Shown: in pieces, positions 9,480 to 19,288 of the stretch
Numbering within the stretch: the first letter of the stretch is position 1
Layout of the letters: each line of letters starts with the position of its first letter
From: Flectonema sp. DT1601
Lineage: Eukaryota > Euglenozoa > Diplonemea > Diplonemida > Diplonemidae
Assembly (NCBI GenBank): GCA_964019425.1
Contig: OZ025805.1
Location: 282,501 to 346,500, forward strand
Reading direction: 5' to 3'
DNA: 64,000 bases
The notes under the pieces: model-generated
The model's database searches: none
Told to the model about the DNA's origin: nothing
The model's input: only the letters and a program-made list of their open reading frames with translations
Made by a program: the position numbers and the translations under genes

Positions 9480-9685
9480 CAAGTGTATTATGGAACAGCA
9501 GAACAATTGTGTTTTTATAATTTTTCTTTGTTATATTTTATTTTAATTTTAGTGCACTTTTTTATAATAAACTCATATTCTAACGAACTTTTGCATTCGA
9601 TTGAATTTTCCCGCCCTCTCCCCTTCTTTTGACTGATAAACATTAATACTAACTATATAACTAATTAGTTCACCCTTTTGACAAG

Positions 9686-9880
9686 ATGTACCAAACTACA
9701 GAATATAGTTTCCATATGATACCATTAAAAGCTCAGACTGATATGGATGTTACAATGACACCTGCGAATATAGGACCTTTGATGGTATGCGAAGATAAAG
9801 TAAAACGGAAATTGGATGACGACTCATCCATTAACTCGACTGTAATAGTGAAACGACCAGACGTCAAAAATTCAAATTGA
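9686..9880 (+). CDS. Small ORF, 64 aa, duplicated (copy 2)
   Basis: This is the second copy of the 7393-7587 frame, starting MYQTTEYSFHM. The blocks 7254-7790 and 9595-10070 are nearly identical outside a short replaced stretch just before the ATG (9681 against 7350), so the bases immediately upstream differ between copies. Not recognised. Confidence 0.35.
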   Translation: MYQTTEYSFHMIPLKAQTDMDVTMTPANIGPLMVCEDKVKRKLDDDSSINSTVIVKRPDVKNSN

Positions 9881-9959
9881 GCAAAAGCAAATAAACATTG
9901 CTAGCCCTATCCTGGCGAGCTCCGATGGATTTTTATCTTTGAACGATAGCAACTTCAAC

Positions 9960-10046
9960 ATAGAATGAAGTCCCTTAGAACTTACTGATGAAGGCCTAAA
10001 AAGGGACAAGTAGTATAAGATTAAGGCCTGAAACTTCATATTCTAT
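9960..10046 (+). ncRNA. Repeated structured RNA-like motif, A-type (copy 4)
   Basis: It is nearly identical to copy 1, with ATAGAAT/ATTCTAT ends and AGGCCT/AGGCCT inner pairing. It is part of the duplicated block that also contains the 64-codon ORF. Confidence 0.45.
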
Positions 10047-10234
10047 TACCCTTTGATGTTAGGAAACTGCAGCAATGAATACTTTTCTTTTATCAATCTC
10101 TACTTTTCTTATTCTCACTTTTCTGTTCTAAAATTAATGATAATAACTAATTATTTCACCCTAAAAATCTTTCTGTGACCGGAAATCAGTTCTTTTGAAA
10201 TAGACCAATTGATGGATCCGATTTATTAATTAAC

Positions 10235-10320
10235 TGGAATGAAGTCCCTTAGAACTTACTGATGAAGGCCTAAAAAGGGACAAGTAGTATAAGATTAAGG
10301 CCTGAAACTTCATATTCTAT
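10235..10320 (+). ncRNA. Repeated structured RNA-like motif, A/B hybrid (copy 5)
   Basis: The left end is B-type (TGGAAT) and the right end is A-type (ATTCTAT), so one outer pair becomes a G-T wobble. The unit looks like a recombinant between the two types. The A-type trailing sequence continues to about 10440. Confidence 0.45.
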
Positions 10321-10445
10321 TACCCTTTGATGTTAGGAAACTGCAGAAATGAATACTTTTCTTTTATCAATCTCTACTTTTCTTATTCTCACTTTTCTGT
10401 TCTAAAATTAATGATAATAACTAATTATTTCACCCTAAAAACATT

Positions 10446-10645
10446 CTTCTTTCTCAGGTGCATATAAGTGATGGAAAGCGAATTATTCATTTCCTCCTCA
10501 TTTCAGCGGCACAGACAACATGTAAGGATCGTATTTATATAATTGTTGCCGCCTGGCGTTTGGAACACAACATCCACACATTCTTTACACAGCAGCCATA
10601 TATTAACACCCCACAGCAAATAGCATCTCAAAAAACTAACAAACA
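10446..10645 (+). repeat. Hybrid 5' region of LRR gene C
   Basis: The first part (tttctcag, then gtgcatataagtgatgg) matches about 62168-62245 and resembles 19020-19050. From 10527 on it is the last 120 bases of the standard 5' module used by A, B, D and E. The promoter-distal part of the standard module is missing. The acceptor AGs near the ATG are kept. Confidence 0.6.
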
Positions 10646-11656
10646 ATGCAAGTTTTTGTGACGTGTCCTGATTGGGGACTCCCCGCAGTGACAGTGACGG
10701 CTGGTGCTGATTCAGTTGTGAACGACGTGTTGACGGCGGCGGCTGGGGAGTGGGATGTCGATCCAGATGAAGTTGAACTCTCGTTTGCTGGTGATACCCT
10801 TTGCGAAACTGATCGGCTGGCAGATCATGGAGTGGTTGCAAACAGCGAGTTTGAAATGTGGAAGAAGCAGTTTAGGGTATTCGGTAAAAACTGGTTTGTT
10901 GATGATGCAAAACGGGAGAAGCTGCTTCTTTGGATGAGAGACCACATTACGGAGTACTTACGTCTGGACACTCCGACATTCACAGCAGATGGTTGCCTCA
11001 CTGTTGACGGTGACCTGCTTCCTTCAGATGCCAAACAGGTTGCTTTCCGCAATTCCGATTCCAACAGCATAGACATCTCACGAGTCACCACTATAGCTGA
11101 TAAGTTCTTGTTTCGTTGTTCACGAATCACTTCTCTTGACCTTTCAGGTCTTAGTAGTGTCACCACTATTGGGAATTATTTCTTGTCTCACTGTTTACGA
11201 ATCACTTCTCTTAACCTTTCCGGTCTTTGCAGTGCCACCACTATTGGAGATAGTTTCTTGTTTCGTTGTTCACAAGTCACTTCTCTTGACCTTTCAGGTC
11301 TTAGTAGTGTCACCACTATTGGTGATTATTTCCTGTCTTTCTGTTCACAAATCACTTCTCTTGACCTTTTAAGTCTTAGTAGTGTCACTACTATTGGTGA
11401 AGGTTTCTTGTTTTCCTGTGAAAAAATCACTTCTCTTGACCTTTCAGGTCTTGGTAGTGTCACCACTATTGGTGATTATTTCCTGTTTTCCTGTGAAAAA
11501 ATCACTTCTCTTGACTTTTCAGGTCTTAGTAGTGTCACCACTATTGGTGATTGCTTTCTCAGTAAATGCTACGCTCTTGAATCTGTCCAGCTGCCTGAAA
11601 GTAATAGCGTTCTCTTTGAGGAGTCTGTGAAAGCAGCGATTGATCATTCAGGATAA
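10646..11656 (+). CDS. Ubiquitin-like/BspA-type LRR protein, copy C (336 aa)
   Basis: Residues 1-75 form the ubiquitin-like domain, followed by the conserved linker and seven LRR repeats. The C-terminus is the intact family ending (DCFLSKCYALESVQLPESNS ... SVKAAIDHSG). No signal peptide or membrane segment is seen. The DNA of repeats 4-7 is close to that of gene E, including a shared LLSLSSV variation, so C and E exchanged or inherited the same array. The ending shows what genes A and B lost. Role unknown; LRR arrays of this type usually bind proteins or surfaces. Confidence 0.85.
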   Translation: MQVFVTCPDWGLPAVTVTAGADSVVNDVLTAAAGEWDVDPDEVELSFAGDTLCETDRLADHGVVANSEFEMWKKQFRVFGKNWFVDDAKREKLLLWMRDHITEYLRLDTPTFTADGCLTVDGDLLPSDAKQVAFRNSDSNSIDISRVTTIADKFLFRCSRITSLDLSGLSSVTTIGNYFLSHCLRITSLNLSGLCSATTIGDSFLFRCSQVTSLDLSGLSSVTTIGDYFLSFCSQITSLDLLSLSSVTTIGEGFLFSCEKITSLDLSGLGSVTTIGDYFLFSCEKITSLDFSGLSSVTTIGDCFLSKCYALESVQLPESNSVLFEESVKAAIDHSG

Positions 11657-11894
11657 AGTGGTGAATTGATTCTTAAATTTTTGCTTTTTGTTATTTTTGT
11701 TTTATTAATTATTTGACCCTAAAAATCTTTCTGTGGCAGGGAAATATTACTTGTGGAAGAACTCGCGAGTTTGAAAGAAAATCTCCAAATCCGCGAGAAT
11801 ATTATAAAAAGGAGAAATATATTTCAGATAACACCTCAAGAAGGCTATTAACAATCTTAATAGTCATCTTATTGAGTTATCTGACAATCTGTTA
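11657..11894 (+). repeat. 3' module after LRR gene C
   Basis: Near-identical to 16286-16523 after gene D; its first 125 bases recur after gene E at 18630-18782. A frame at 11713-11928 exists but lacks coding support. In a second frame a short charged helix-like stretch (EELASLKENLQIRENIIKRR) is open for about 37 codons, suggesting this module derives from a decayed coding region continuous with the next entry. Confidence 0.5.
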
Positions 11895-12149
11895 TTGTTC
11901 AAGTTTCCGCTTCAGGGTGTTTTTGTGAGGAAGAAACTAATCGCGCAGATCGAAAGGAAGACAAGTTTCTCACTTCTGCGCTCTGATGTGAAGAACCATG
12001 TTATGGAAGTTATTGATATTTCATATAAAACTACCGACTTAAATATTGTTATAGACGACCTTTCTATAGTAGATGCACTGATCAATCCTGACTGGTCAGA
12101 ATCAAAGCTTTCTAAATTTCTTTCTCGGTTAAGTCTCCTCCTGCGGTGA
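11895..12149 (+). pseudogene. Conserved C-terminal-like open frame without ATG start (copy 1)
   Basis: About 84 codons are open and end at a stop shared by all copies (…VIDISYKTTDLNIV…DALINPDWSESKLS…SLLLR). There is no ATG at the beginning; the first in-frame ATG is in the middle (VMEVIDISYK). Copies lie at 16524-16778 and about 61491-61724, with a tail at 6688-6784. I read it as the 3' end of an unidentified gene that became trapped in the duplicating LRR unit. The few differences between copies are mostly silent or conservative, so function is not excluded. Confidence 0.45.
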
Positions 12150-12342
12150 AATCCCCTTGGGGTAGATGAAGAACATTTCTTGCCTTTAGTGTATTTGTTT
12201 TATTTTATTTTGTTAGTATCGTTTTTCTTTCCTATCATTACTTTATTTCTTATTTTCTGATCTAATGTGGTGTGTTCTCCCTCTCTTTGACGATGATTTG
12301 AGTTGTCAGCTGTCTCAGATACTGTCTGCTCTTATGGGCGGT
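12150..12342 (+). other. Spacer downstream of the C-terminal-like frame
   Basis: A T-rich spacer shared with 6785-6905 and 61725-61995 (words such as cttatcattactttattt and ttctgatctaatg). No gene is seen. The shared stretch shows that the 6.8 kb, 12.2 kb and 61.9 kb regions derive from the same unit end. Confidence 0.5.
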
Positions 12343-12595
12343 GCAGTAGTGTCACTACCATTGGAAATAACTTTTGTCTTGTTGTTCAGGAATCACTTGG
12401 GATCACGACAGCTGCCTCCTCGCGTCGGTCCCGATCCCGACGACTTCGATGGAAGTGGACAAAACAGTGTCATGTGTTGTTTGCAGCTTGTCTCAAATAG
12501 CTCATCGTAGTTGTCCAGTACATTACTCCACTGCCTCACACTTGTGTATGGTTTGTCTCCACTGCTCGGATAATCATAAAAGGTTTGCATAAGAT
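12343..12595 (+). pseudogene. LRR scrap joined to a Cys/His-rich fragment
   Basis: 12343-12400 encodes a single degenerate LRR (SSVTTIGNNF). A frame to 12592 then reads VSCVVCSLSQ...CPVHYSTASHLCMVCLHCSDNH, with Cys/His spacing like a small zinc-binding domain. There is no start codon at a plausible place, and T-rich sequence follows. It may be part of the same broken gene as 12697-13068. Confidence 0.35.
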
Positions 12596-12696
12596 ATTTC
12601 TTTTTTTTTTTTTTTTCACTTCGGCCCCCCCCGTTAGTTATCTGCGATGCAAAAAAAAAGAGAAAGAAAACAAGAAAAAACAAAACAGACTGGTGT

Positions 12697-13068
12697 TTGA
12701 GATCTCCGACAGCACACAAATTCATAAATAGAAGTGGAGCAGGTTCTCGAATTGGATCAACGAGTTGTGATGAGTGTGCGAGCTGTAATACTTCTCACCT
12801 TGACTCAAACAGGGATTGGAGACTTGATCTTTTAACGTGGTCTCCAAATAGAAAACAATCGCTATTCAGAACTAATGACGTCTCTAATGCGACTATTGAC
12901 GATTCTGACGGACTTAAGCAACACATCTCAACTACTTTAGCTCTGTGTGTTTGTGATGTTAGTCTGGACTATCAACCAAAATATAATATTACTTTAGAAT
13001 GTACCCCGACAGGTTATCAACATCACGCTATTGACTGGATGATTGACAGAGAGATTAATCCAAAATAG
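12697..13068 (+). pseudogene. Possible SNF2/RAD5-like helicase fragment
   Basis: A frame of 123 codons without an ATG start contains a CDECASC motif and ends TGYQHHAIDWMIDREINPK. The ending resembles the start of the SNF2 ATPase domain in RAD5/RAD16/HLTF-type proteins, where a Q-motif is followed by a W-M-x-x-R-E word. The frame stops immediately after this; a neighbouring frame continues briefly with a CNNC motif (about 13068-13136). Helicase motifs I-VI are absent. I infer a broken piece of a larger gene. Confidence 0.35.
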
Positions 13069-13239
13069 GGTTTGTAACAATTGTAAGCTGAATGAAAATA
13101 CTGGACTACCACAGTGGAATCCCATCAGCTACTCGTAATAAAATGATCTTACACGAGGCAGACTATGTTGTTAGCAACTACGACATTATTTTCAGTATTA
13201 ATCTCATCAGCTACTCGTAATAGTTGTATTTTGATCATC
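13069..13239 (+). other. Short spacer with an imperfect direct repeat
   Basis: The words catcagctactcgtaata occur twice, near 13124 and 13205. Nothing else is recognised. Confidence 0.4.
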
Positions 13240-14083
13240 TTCGGACAAGTTGTTTCTCTTTTTCGACTTCGAATGTCCGTTTTGGAAACTTTCATGTTGA
13301 GACCGGACATTTCAGTAACATTTGCGTGGAATTAGAGGTTTTCCCAAAAAAAGGAACTGATGGACAAAACTTTTGGCATCCAAAACAGTAGAACAGTAAA
13401 AAAGAACAAAAAGGGGGTCTCGATGCGTCCCGTTTTAAAGTTTGGGTAGCACCTTACAGCTATTTTAGATTTCGTAATAAACAGACCGTTTTGTGGTAAA
13501 GGGCCAGTTTGTCCAAAGAAAAAAAAAAGAACAACGGAAAGCGAAGAGAAATTAAATACTGCCAACCAATACCAGTGGCGTGGTTGTTTGTTCTCTTTTG
13601 TTTTGTTTTTTTAAAATAAAACAACAAAAACGGAACAACGACGAGCAACATCCATCCCTTTTCCCCAAACACTCAACACTTTTTTCTTATTTCTGTGCTA
13701 CGTTTGACTGTGTTCTGGAAAGTGAATTAAATTGTTTTATAAGAAGTTGGATGGAAAACTGTTGGTTGTTAAATAATAACTTTATTAATTCTCACAGCCA
13801 TTATGGAAGTACCACTCTCATTTGAAAGCCTCGACGTTGTCCGGGGAATACATTTGTGAACTTCTTCTTTGCCTTGTAAAACAGTATTCAAGTCCCTTTA
13901 TAGGAATCTAACAACATGTCTCATTCTTCGTAGTATTCGATACCCAGACATGATTCAATGTAGGGATCGTATTTATATAATTGTTGCCGCCTGGCGTTTG
14001 GAACACAACATCCACACATTCTTTACACAGCAGCCATATATTAACACCCCACAGCAAATAGTAATTCAAAAAACTAACAAACA
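13240..14083 (+). repeat. 5' flanking module of LRR gene D
   Basis: The block is nearly identical to 16849-17693 before gene E. Its first 315 bases differ from the A/B modules, and the rest (from about 13556) is the standard module. It ends with the usual AG acceptors before the ATG. Confidence 0.75.
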
Positions 14084-16285
14084 ATGCAAGTTTTCGTGAC
14101 TTGTCCTGATTGGGGACTCCCCGCAGTGACAGTGACGGCTGGTGCTGATTCAGTTGTGAACGACGTGTTGACGGCGGCGGCTGAGGAGTGGGATGTGGAT
14201 CCGGATGAAGTTGAACTCTCGTTTGCTGGTGATACCCTTTGCGAAACTGATCGGCTGGCAGATCATGGAGTGGTTGCAGACAGCGAGTTGGAAATGTGGA
14301 AGAAGCAGCTTAGGATATTCGGTAAAAGCTGGTTTGTTGATGATGCAAAACGGGAGAAGCTGCTTCTTTGGATGAGAGACCACATTACGGAGTACTTACG
14401 TCTGGACACTCCGACATTCACAAAAGATGGTTGCCTCACTGTTGACAGTAGGCTGCTTCCTTCAAATGCCAAACAGATTGCTTTCCGCAATTCAAATTCC
14501 AACAGCACAGACATCTCACGAGTCACCACTATAGCTGATAAGTTCTTGTTTCGTTGTTCACATATCACTACTATCGACCTTTCAGGTCTTGGTAGTGTCA
14601 CCACTATCGGAGATGAGTTCTTGTCTCGCTGTTCACAAATTACTTCTCTTAACCTTTCAGGTCTTAGTAGTGTCACCGCTATTAAAAAACACTTCTTGTT
14701 TTATTCAAATATCACTTCTCTTGACTTTTCAGGTCTTAGTAGTGTCACCACTATTGGTGATTATTTCTTGCTTTCCTGTGAACAAATCACTTCTCTTGAC
14801 CTTTCAGGTCTTAGTAGTGTCACCACTATCGGAGATGAGTTCTTGTCTCGCTGTTCACAAATTACTTCTCTTAACCTTTCACGTCTTAGTAGTGTCACCG
14901 CTATCGGAGATGAGTTCTTGTCTCGCTGTTCACAAATTACTTCTCTTAACCTTTCAGGTCTTAGTAGTGTCACCGCTATTAAAAAACACTTCTTGTTTTA
15001 TTCAAAAATCACTTCTCTTGACTTTTCAGGTCTTAGTAGTGTCACCACTATTGGTGATTATTTCTTGCTTTCCAGTGAACAAATCACTTCTCTTGACCTT
15101 TCAGGTCTTAGTAGTGTCACCGCAATTGGAGAAGGTTTCTTGTATTCCTGTGAACAAATCACTTCTCTTGACCTTGCAGGTCTTAGTCGTGTCACTACTA
15201 TTGGTGATAATTTCTTATACTCCTGTGAGCAAATTACTACTATTGACTTTTCAGGTCTTAGTAGTGTCACTACTATTGATGATCGTTTCTTATACTCCTG
15301 TGTAAAAATCACTTCTCTTGACCTTTCCGGTCTTAGTAGTGTCACTACTATTGGTGATTATTTCTTGTCTTTCTGTTCACGAATCACTTCTCTTGACCTT
15401 TCCGGTCTTAGTAGTGTCACCACTATTGGTGATAATTTCTTATACTTCTGTGTAAAAATCACTTCTCTTGACCTTTCTGGTCTTAATAGTGTCACTACTA
15501 TTGGTGATAATTTCTTATACTCCTGTGAGCAAATTACTACTATTGACTTTTCAGGTCTTAGTAGTGTCACCACTATTGGTGATTATTTCTTGTCTTTCTG
15601 TTCACAAATCACTTCTCTTGACCTTTCTGGTCTTAGTAGTGTCACTACTATTGGTGATAATTTCTTATACTCCTGTGAGCAAATTACTACTATTGACTTT
15701 TCAGGTCTTAGTAGTGTCACCACTATTGGTGATTATTTCTTATACTCCTGTGAGCAAATTACTACTATTGACTTTTCAGGTCTTAGTAGTGTCACTACTA
15801 TTGATGATCGTTTCTTATACTCCTGTGAGCAAATCACTTCTCTTGACCTTTCAGGTCTTAGTAGTGTCACCACTATTGGTGATTATTTCTTATACTTCTG
15901 TGTAAAAATCACTTCTCTTGACCTTTCTGGTCTTAGTAGTGTCACCGCTATTAAAGAACACTTCTTGTCTTATTCAGAAATCACTTCTCTTGACTTTTCA
16001 GGTCTTAGTAGTGTCACCACTATTGGTGATACTTTCTTATATTCCTGTGAACAAATCACCTCTCTTGACCTCTCGTGTCTTAGTAGTGTCACCACTATTG
16101 GTGAAGGTTTCCTGTATTCCTGTAAACATATTACTTCTCTTGACTTTTCAGGTCTTAGTAGTGTCACCACTATTGGTGATTGCTTTCTCAGTAAATGCAT
16201 CGCTCTTGAATCTGTCCAGCTTCCTGAAAGTAATAGCGCTCTCTTTGAGGAGTCTGTGAAAGCAGCGATTGATCATTCAGGATAA
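14084..16285 (+). CDS. Ubiquitin-like/BspA-type LRR protein, copy D (733 aa)
   Basis: The ubiquitin-like domain and linker are followed by about 23 LRR repeats and the intact family ending (ALESVQLPESNSALFEESV). Repeat variants are arranged in local copies: DEFLSRC repeats early, DNFLYSCEQITTIDFSG and DYFLSFC repeats alternating in the middle, and one KEHFLSYS short repeat late. This indicates local duplication inside the array. No signal peptide or membrane segment is visible. It is the longest member with an intact ending. Confidence 0.87.
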   Translation: MQVFVTCPDWGLPAVTVTAGADSVVNDVLTAAAEEWDVDPDEVELSFAGDTLCETDRLADHGVVADSELEMWKKQLRIFGKSWFVDDAKREKLLLWMRDHITEYLRLDTPTFTKDGCLTVDSRLLPSNAKQIAFRNSNSNSTDISRVTTIADKFLFRCSHITTIDLSGLGSVTTIGDEFLSRCSQITSLNLSGLSSVTAIKKHFLFYSNITSLDFSGLSSVTTIGDYFLLSCEQITSLDLSGLSSVTTIGDEFLSRCSQITSLNLSRLSSVTAIGDEFLSRCSQITSLNLSGLSSVTAIKKHFLFYSKITSLDFSGLSSVTTIGDYFLLSSEQITSLDLSGLSSVTAIGEGFLYSCEQITSLDLAGLSRVTTIGDNFLYSCEQITTIDFSGLSSVTTIDDRFLYSCVKITSLDLSGLSSVTTIGDYFLSFCSRITSLDLSGLSSVTTIGDNFLYFCVKITSLDLSGLNSVTTIGDNFLYSCEQITTIDFSGLSSVTTIGDYFLSFCSQITSLDLSGLSSVTTIGDNFLYSCEQITTIDFSGLSSVTTIGDYFLYSCEQITTIDFSGLSSVTTIDDRFLYSCEQITSLDLSGLSSVTTIGDYFLYFCVKITSLDLSGLSSVTAIKEHFLSYSEITSLDFSGLSSVTTIGDTFLYSCEQITSLDLSCLSSVTTIGEGFLYSCKHITSLDFSGLSSVTTIGDCFLSKCIALESVQLPESNSALFEESVKAAIDHSG

Positions 16286-16523
16286 AGTGGTGAATTGATT
16301 CTTAAATTTTTGCTTTTTGTTATTTTTGTTTTATTAATTATTTGACCCTAAAAATCTTTCTGTGGCAGGGAAATATTACTTGTGGAAGAACTCGCGAGTT
16401 TGAAAGAAAATCTCCAAATCCGCGAGAATATTATAAAAAGGAGAAATATATTTCAGATAACACCTCAAGAAGGCTATTAACAATCTTAATAGTCATCTTA
16501 TTGAGTTATCTGACAATCTGTTA
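16286..16523 (+). repeat. 3' module after LRR gene D
   Basis: Near-identical to 11657-11894. It contains the same decayed open stretches and no convincing gene. Confidence 0.5.
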
Positions 16524-16778
16524 TTGTTCAAGTTTCCGCTTCAGGGTGTTTTTGTGAGGAAGAAACTAGTCGCGCAGATCGAAAGGAAGACAAGTTTCTC
16601 ACTTCTGCGCTCTGATGTGAAGAACCATGTTATGGAAGTTATTGATATTTCATATAAAACTACCGACTTAAATATTGTTATAGACGACCTTTCTATAGTA
16701 GATGCACTGATCAATCCTGACTGGTCAGAATCAAAGCTTTCTAAATTTCTATCTCGGTTAAGTCTCCTCCTGCGGTGA
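16524..16778 (+). pseudogene. Conserved C-terminal-like open frame without ATG start (copy 2)
   Basis: Same frame as 11895-12149 with one residue difference visible (KKLV for KKLI). Same lack of an initiating ATG and same stop. Confidence 0.45.
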
Positions 16779-16848
16779 AATCCCCTTTTGGTAGATGAAG
16801 AACATTTCTTGCCTTTAGTGTAATTGTTTTTTTTTATTTTGTTAGTAT

Positions 16849-17693
16849 CTTCGGACAAGTTGTTTCTCTTTTTCGACTTCGAATGTCCATTTTGGAAACT
16901 TTCATGTTGAGATCGGACATTTCAGTAACATTTGCGTAGAATTAGAGGTTTTCCCAAAAAAAGGAACTGATGGACAAAACTTTTGGCATCCAAAACAGTA
17001 GAACAGTAAAAGAGAACAAAAAGGGGGTCTCGATGCGTCCCGTTTTAAAGTTTGGGTAGCACCTTACAGCTATTTTAGATTTCGTAATAAACAGACCGTT
17101 TTGTGGTAAAGGGCCAGTTTGTCCAAAGAAAAAAAAAAGAACAACGGAAAGCGAAGAGAAATTAAATACTGCCAACCAATACCAGTGGCGTGGTTGTTTG
17201 TTCTCTTTTGTTTTGTTTTTTTAAAATAAAACAACAAAAACGGAACAACGACGAGCAACATCCATCCCTTTTCCCCAAACACTCAACACTTTTTTCTTAT
17301 TTCTGTGCTACGTTTGACTGTGTTCTGGAAAGTGAATTAAATTGTTTTATAAGAAGTTGGATGGAAAACTGTTGGTTGTTAAATAATAACTTTATTAATT
17401 CTCACAGCCATTATGGAAGTACCACTCTCATTTGAAAGCCTCGACGTTGTCCGGGGAATACATTTGTGAACTTCTTCTTTGCCTTGTAAAACAGTATTCA
17501 AGTCCCTTTATAGGAATCTAACAACATGTCTCATTCTTCGTAGTATTCGATACCCAGACATGATTCAATGTAGGGATCGTATTTATATAATTGTTGCCGC
17601 CTGGCGTTTGGAACACAACATCCACACATTCTTTACACAGCAGCCATATATTAACACCCCACAGCAAATAGTAATTCAAAAAACTAACAAACA
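16849..17693 (+). repeat. 5' flanking module of LRR gene E
   Basis: The start of this block (cttcggacaagttgtttc) equals 13242 onward. Therefore the D unit (about 13242-16848, 3.6 kb) and the E unit are head-to-tail duplicates. No gene is seen inside. Confidence 0.75.
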
Positions 17694-18629
17694 ATGCAAG
17701 TTTTCGTGACTTGTCCTGATTGGGGACTCCCCGCAGTGACAGTGACGGCTGGTGCTGATTCAGTTGTGAACGACGTGTTAACGGCGGCGGCTGAGGAGTG
17801 GGATGTGGATCCAGATGAAGTTGAACTCTCGTTTGCTGGTGATACCCTTTGCGAAACTGATCGGCTGGCAGATCATGGAGTGGTTGCAAACAGCGAGTTT
17901 GAAATGTGGAAGAAGCAGCTTAGGATATTCGGTAAAAGCTGGTTTGTTGATGATGCAAAACGGGAGAAGCTGCTTCTTTGGATGAGAGACCACATTACGG
18001 AGTACTTATGTCTGGACACTCCGACATTCACAGAAGATGGTTGCCTCACTGTTGATCGTGACCTTCTTCCTTCAGATGCCAAACAGGTTGCTTTCCGCAA
18101 TTCCGATTCCAACAACACAGACATCTCACTAGTTACTACTATTGGAGATAGATTCTTGTTTCGTTGTTCACGAATTACTTCTCTTGACCTTTCAGGTCTT
18201 AGTAGTGTCACCACTATTGGAGATAGATTCTTATATAATTGTTCAAGGATTACTTTTCTTGATCTTTCAGGTCTTAGTTGTGTCACCACTATTGGTGATT
18301 ATTTCCTGTCTTTCTGTTCACAAATCACTTCTCTTGACCTTTTAAGTCTTAGTAGTGTCACCACTATTGGTGAAGGTTTCTTGTTTTCCTGTGAAAAAAT
18401 CACTTCTCTTGACCTTTCAGGTCTTGGTAGTGTCGCCACTATTGGTGATTATTTCCTGTTTTCCTGTGAAAAAATCACTTCTCTTGACTTTTCAGGTCTT
18501 AGTAGTGTCACCACTATTGGTGATCTCTTTCTCAGTAAATGCTACGCTCTTGAATCTGTCCAGCTTCCTGAAAGTAATAGCGCTCTCTTTGAGGAGTCTG
18601 TGAAAGCAGCGATTGATCATTCAGGATAA
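17694..18629 (+). CDS. Ubiquitin-like/BspA-type LRR protein, copy E (311 aa, shortest complete)
   Basis: The N-terminal ubiquitin-like domain and linker are nearly identical to copy D. Only six LRR repeats follow, then the intact family ending (LFLSKCYALESVQLPES). One linker residue pair is unusual (VDRDLLPSDAK for VDGKLLPSDAK). With 5' flanks almost identical to D but an array like that of C, this gene shows that array and flank evolve separately, through recombination within the repeats. Function unknown. Confidence 0.85.
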   Translation: MQVFVTCPDWGLPAVTVTAGADSVVNDVLTAAAEEWDVDPDEVELSFAGDTLCETDRLADHGVVANSEFEMWKKQLRIFGKSWFVDDAKREKLLLWMRDHITEYLCLDTPTFTEDGCLTVDRDLLPSDAKQVAFRNSDSNNTDISLVTTIGDRFLFRCSRITSLDLSGLSSVTTIGDRFLYNCSRITFLDLSGLSCVTTIGDYFLSFCSQITSLDLLSLSSVTTIGEGFLFSCEKITSLDLSGLGSVATIGDYFLFSCEKITSLDFSGLSSVTTIGDLFLSKCYALESVQLPESNSALFEESVKAAIDHSG

Positions 18630-19257
18630 AGTGGTGAATTGATTCTTAAAATTTTGCTTTTTGTTATTTTTGTTTTATTAATTATTTGACCCTAAAAGTC
18701 TTTCTGTGGCAGGGAAATATTACTTGTGAAAGAACTCGCGAGTTTGAAAGAAAATCTCCAAATCCGCGAGAATATTATAAAAAAGGTCACACTCATGCCA
18801 TGTCGACCATTGAAGATGGTAGCCTAAATGATTAGATTTTGTTATTTTAGTTTTCCTTTCAGTGTCGAAAATCAATTCAACTTTCCTGTTGCGTCGTTTA
18901 CGAAGAAATGAATCTAACCAAGCAACCCACCCTTCCCACTTTCCCAGAACTGTTCAGATACTTCTTTGTTGTGGATTTCTGACTTGTTTAATCTGAACTC
19001 TTAATTATAAACCATATTTCTTTATCAGGTGCATCCAGTAATGGAAAGTGAATTACCCAACGACGGAAAAGAGAAATGTATTGTGGTTTTTAGTTTTGTT
19101 AGAAAACACGACTGTGTCTGCATGTCAATAGGTACCGTCAGTGAAATATTACTATACGTGTTCTGGAGAAACGACAAAAAAATATTTTTTTTTCGTTCTT
19201 TTTTTTTCCTCCTTTCCTCCTGTGGGAAATCCTACTTCTATTCTACTAATCGTAATG

Positions 19258-19288
<31 letters not shown>

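Noticed and set aside
7667-10320. Calling the repeated motif a confirmed hammerhead ribozyme
   Set aside because: The core words and stem III fit, but no closed stem I is visible and the usual G-C pair at the base of stem II is A-U, so only a hammerhead-like or pseudoknot motif is claimed.
18780-18830. atgtcgaccattgaagatgg resembling the start of the GAF protein (MTIED)
   Set aside because: The frame stops after a few codons and the DNA similarity is too short to claim a duplicated start.
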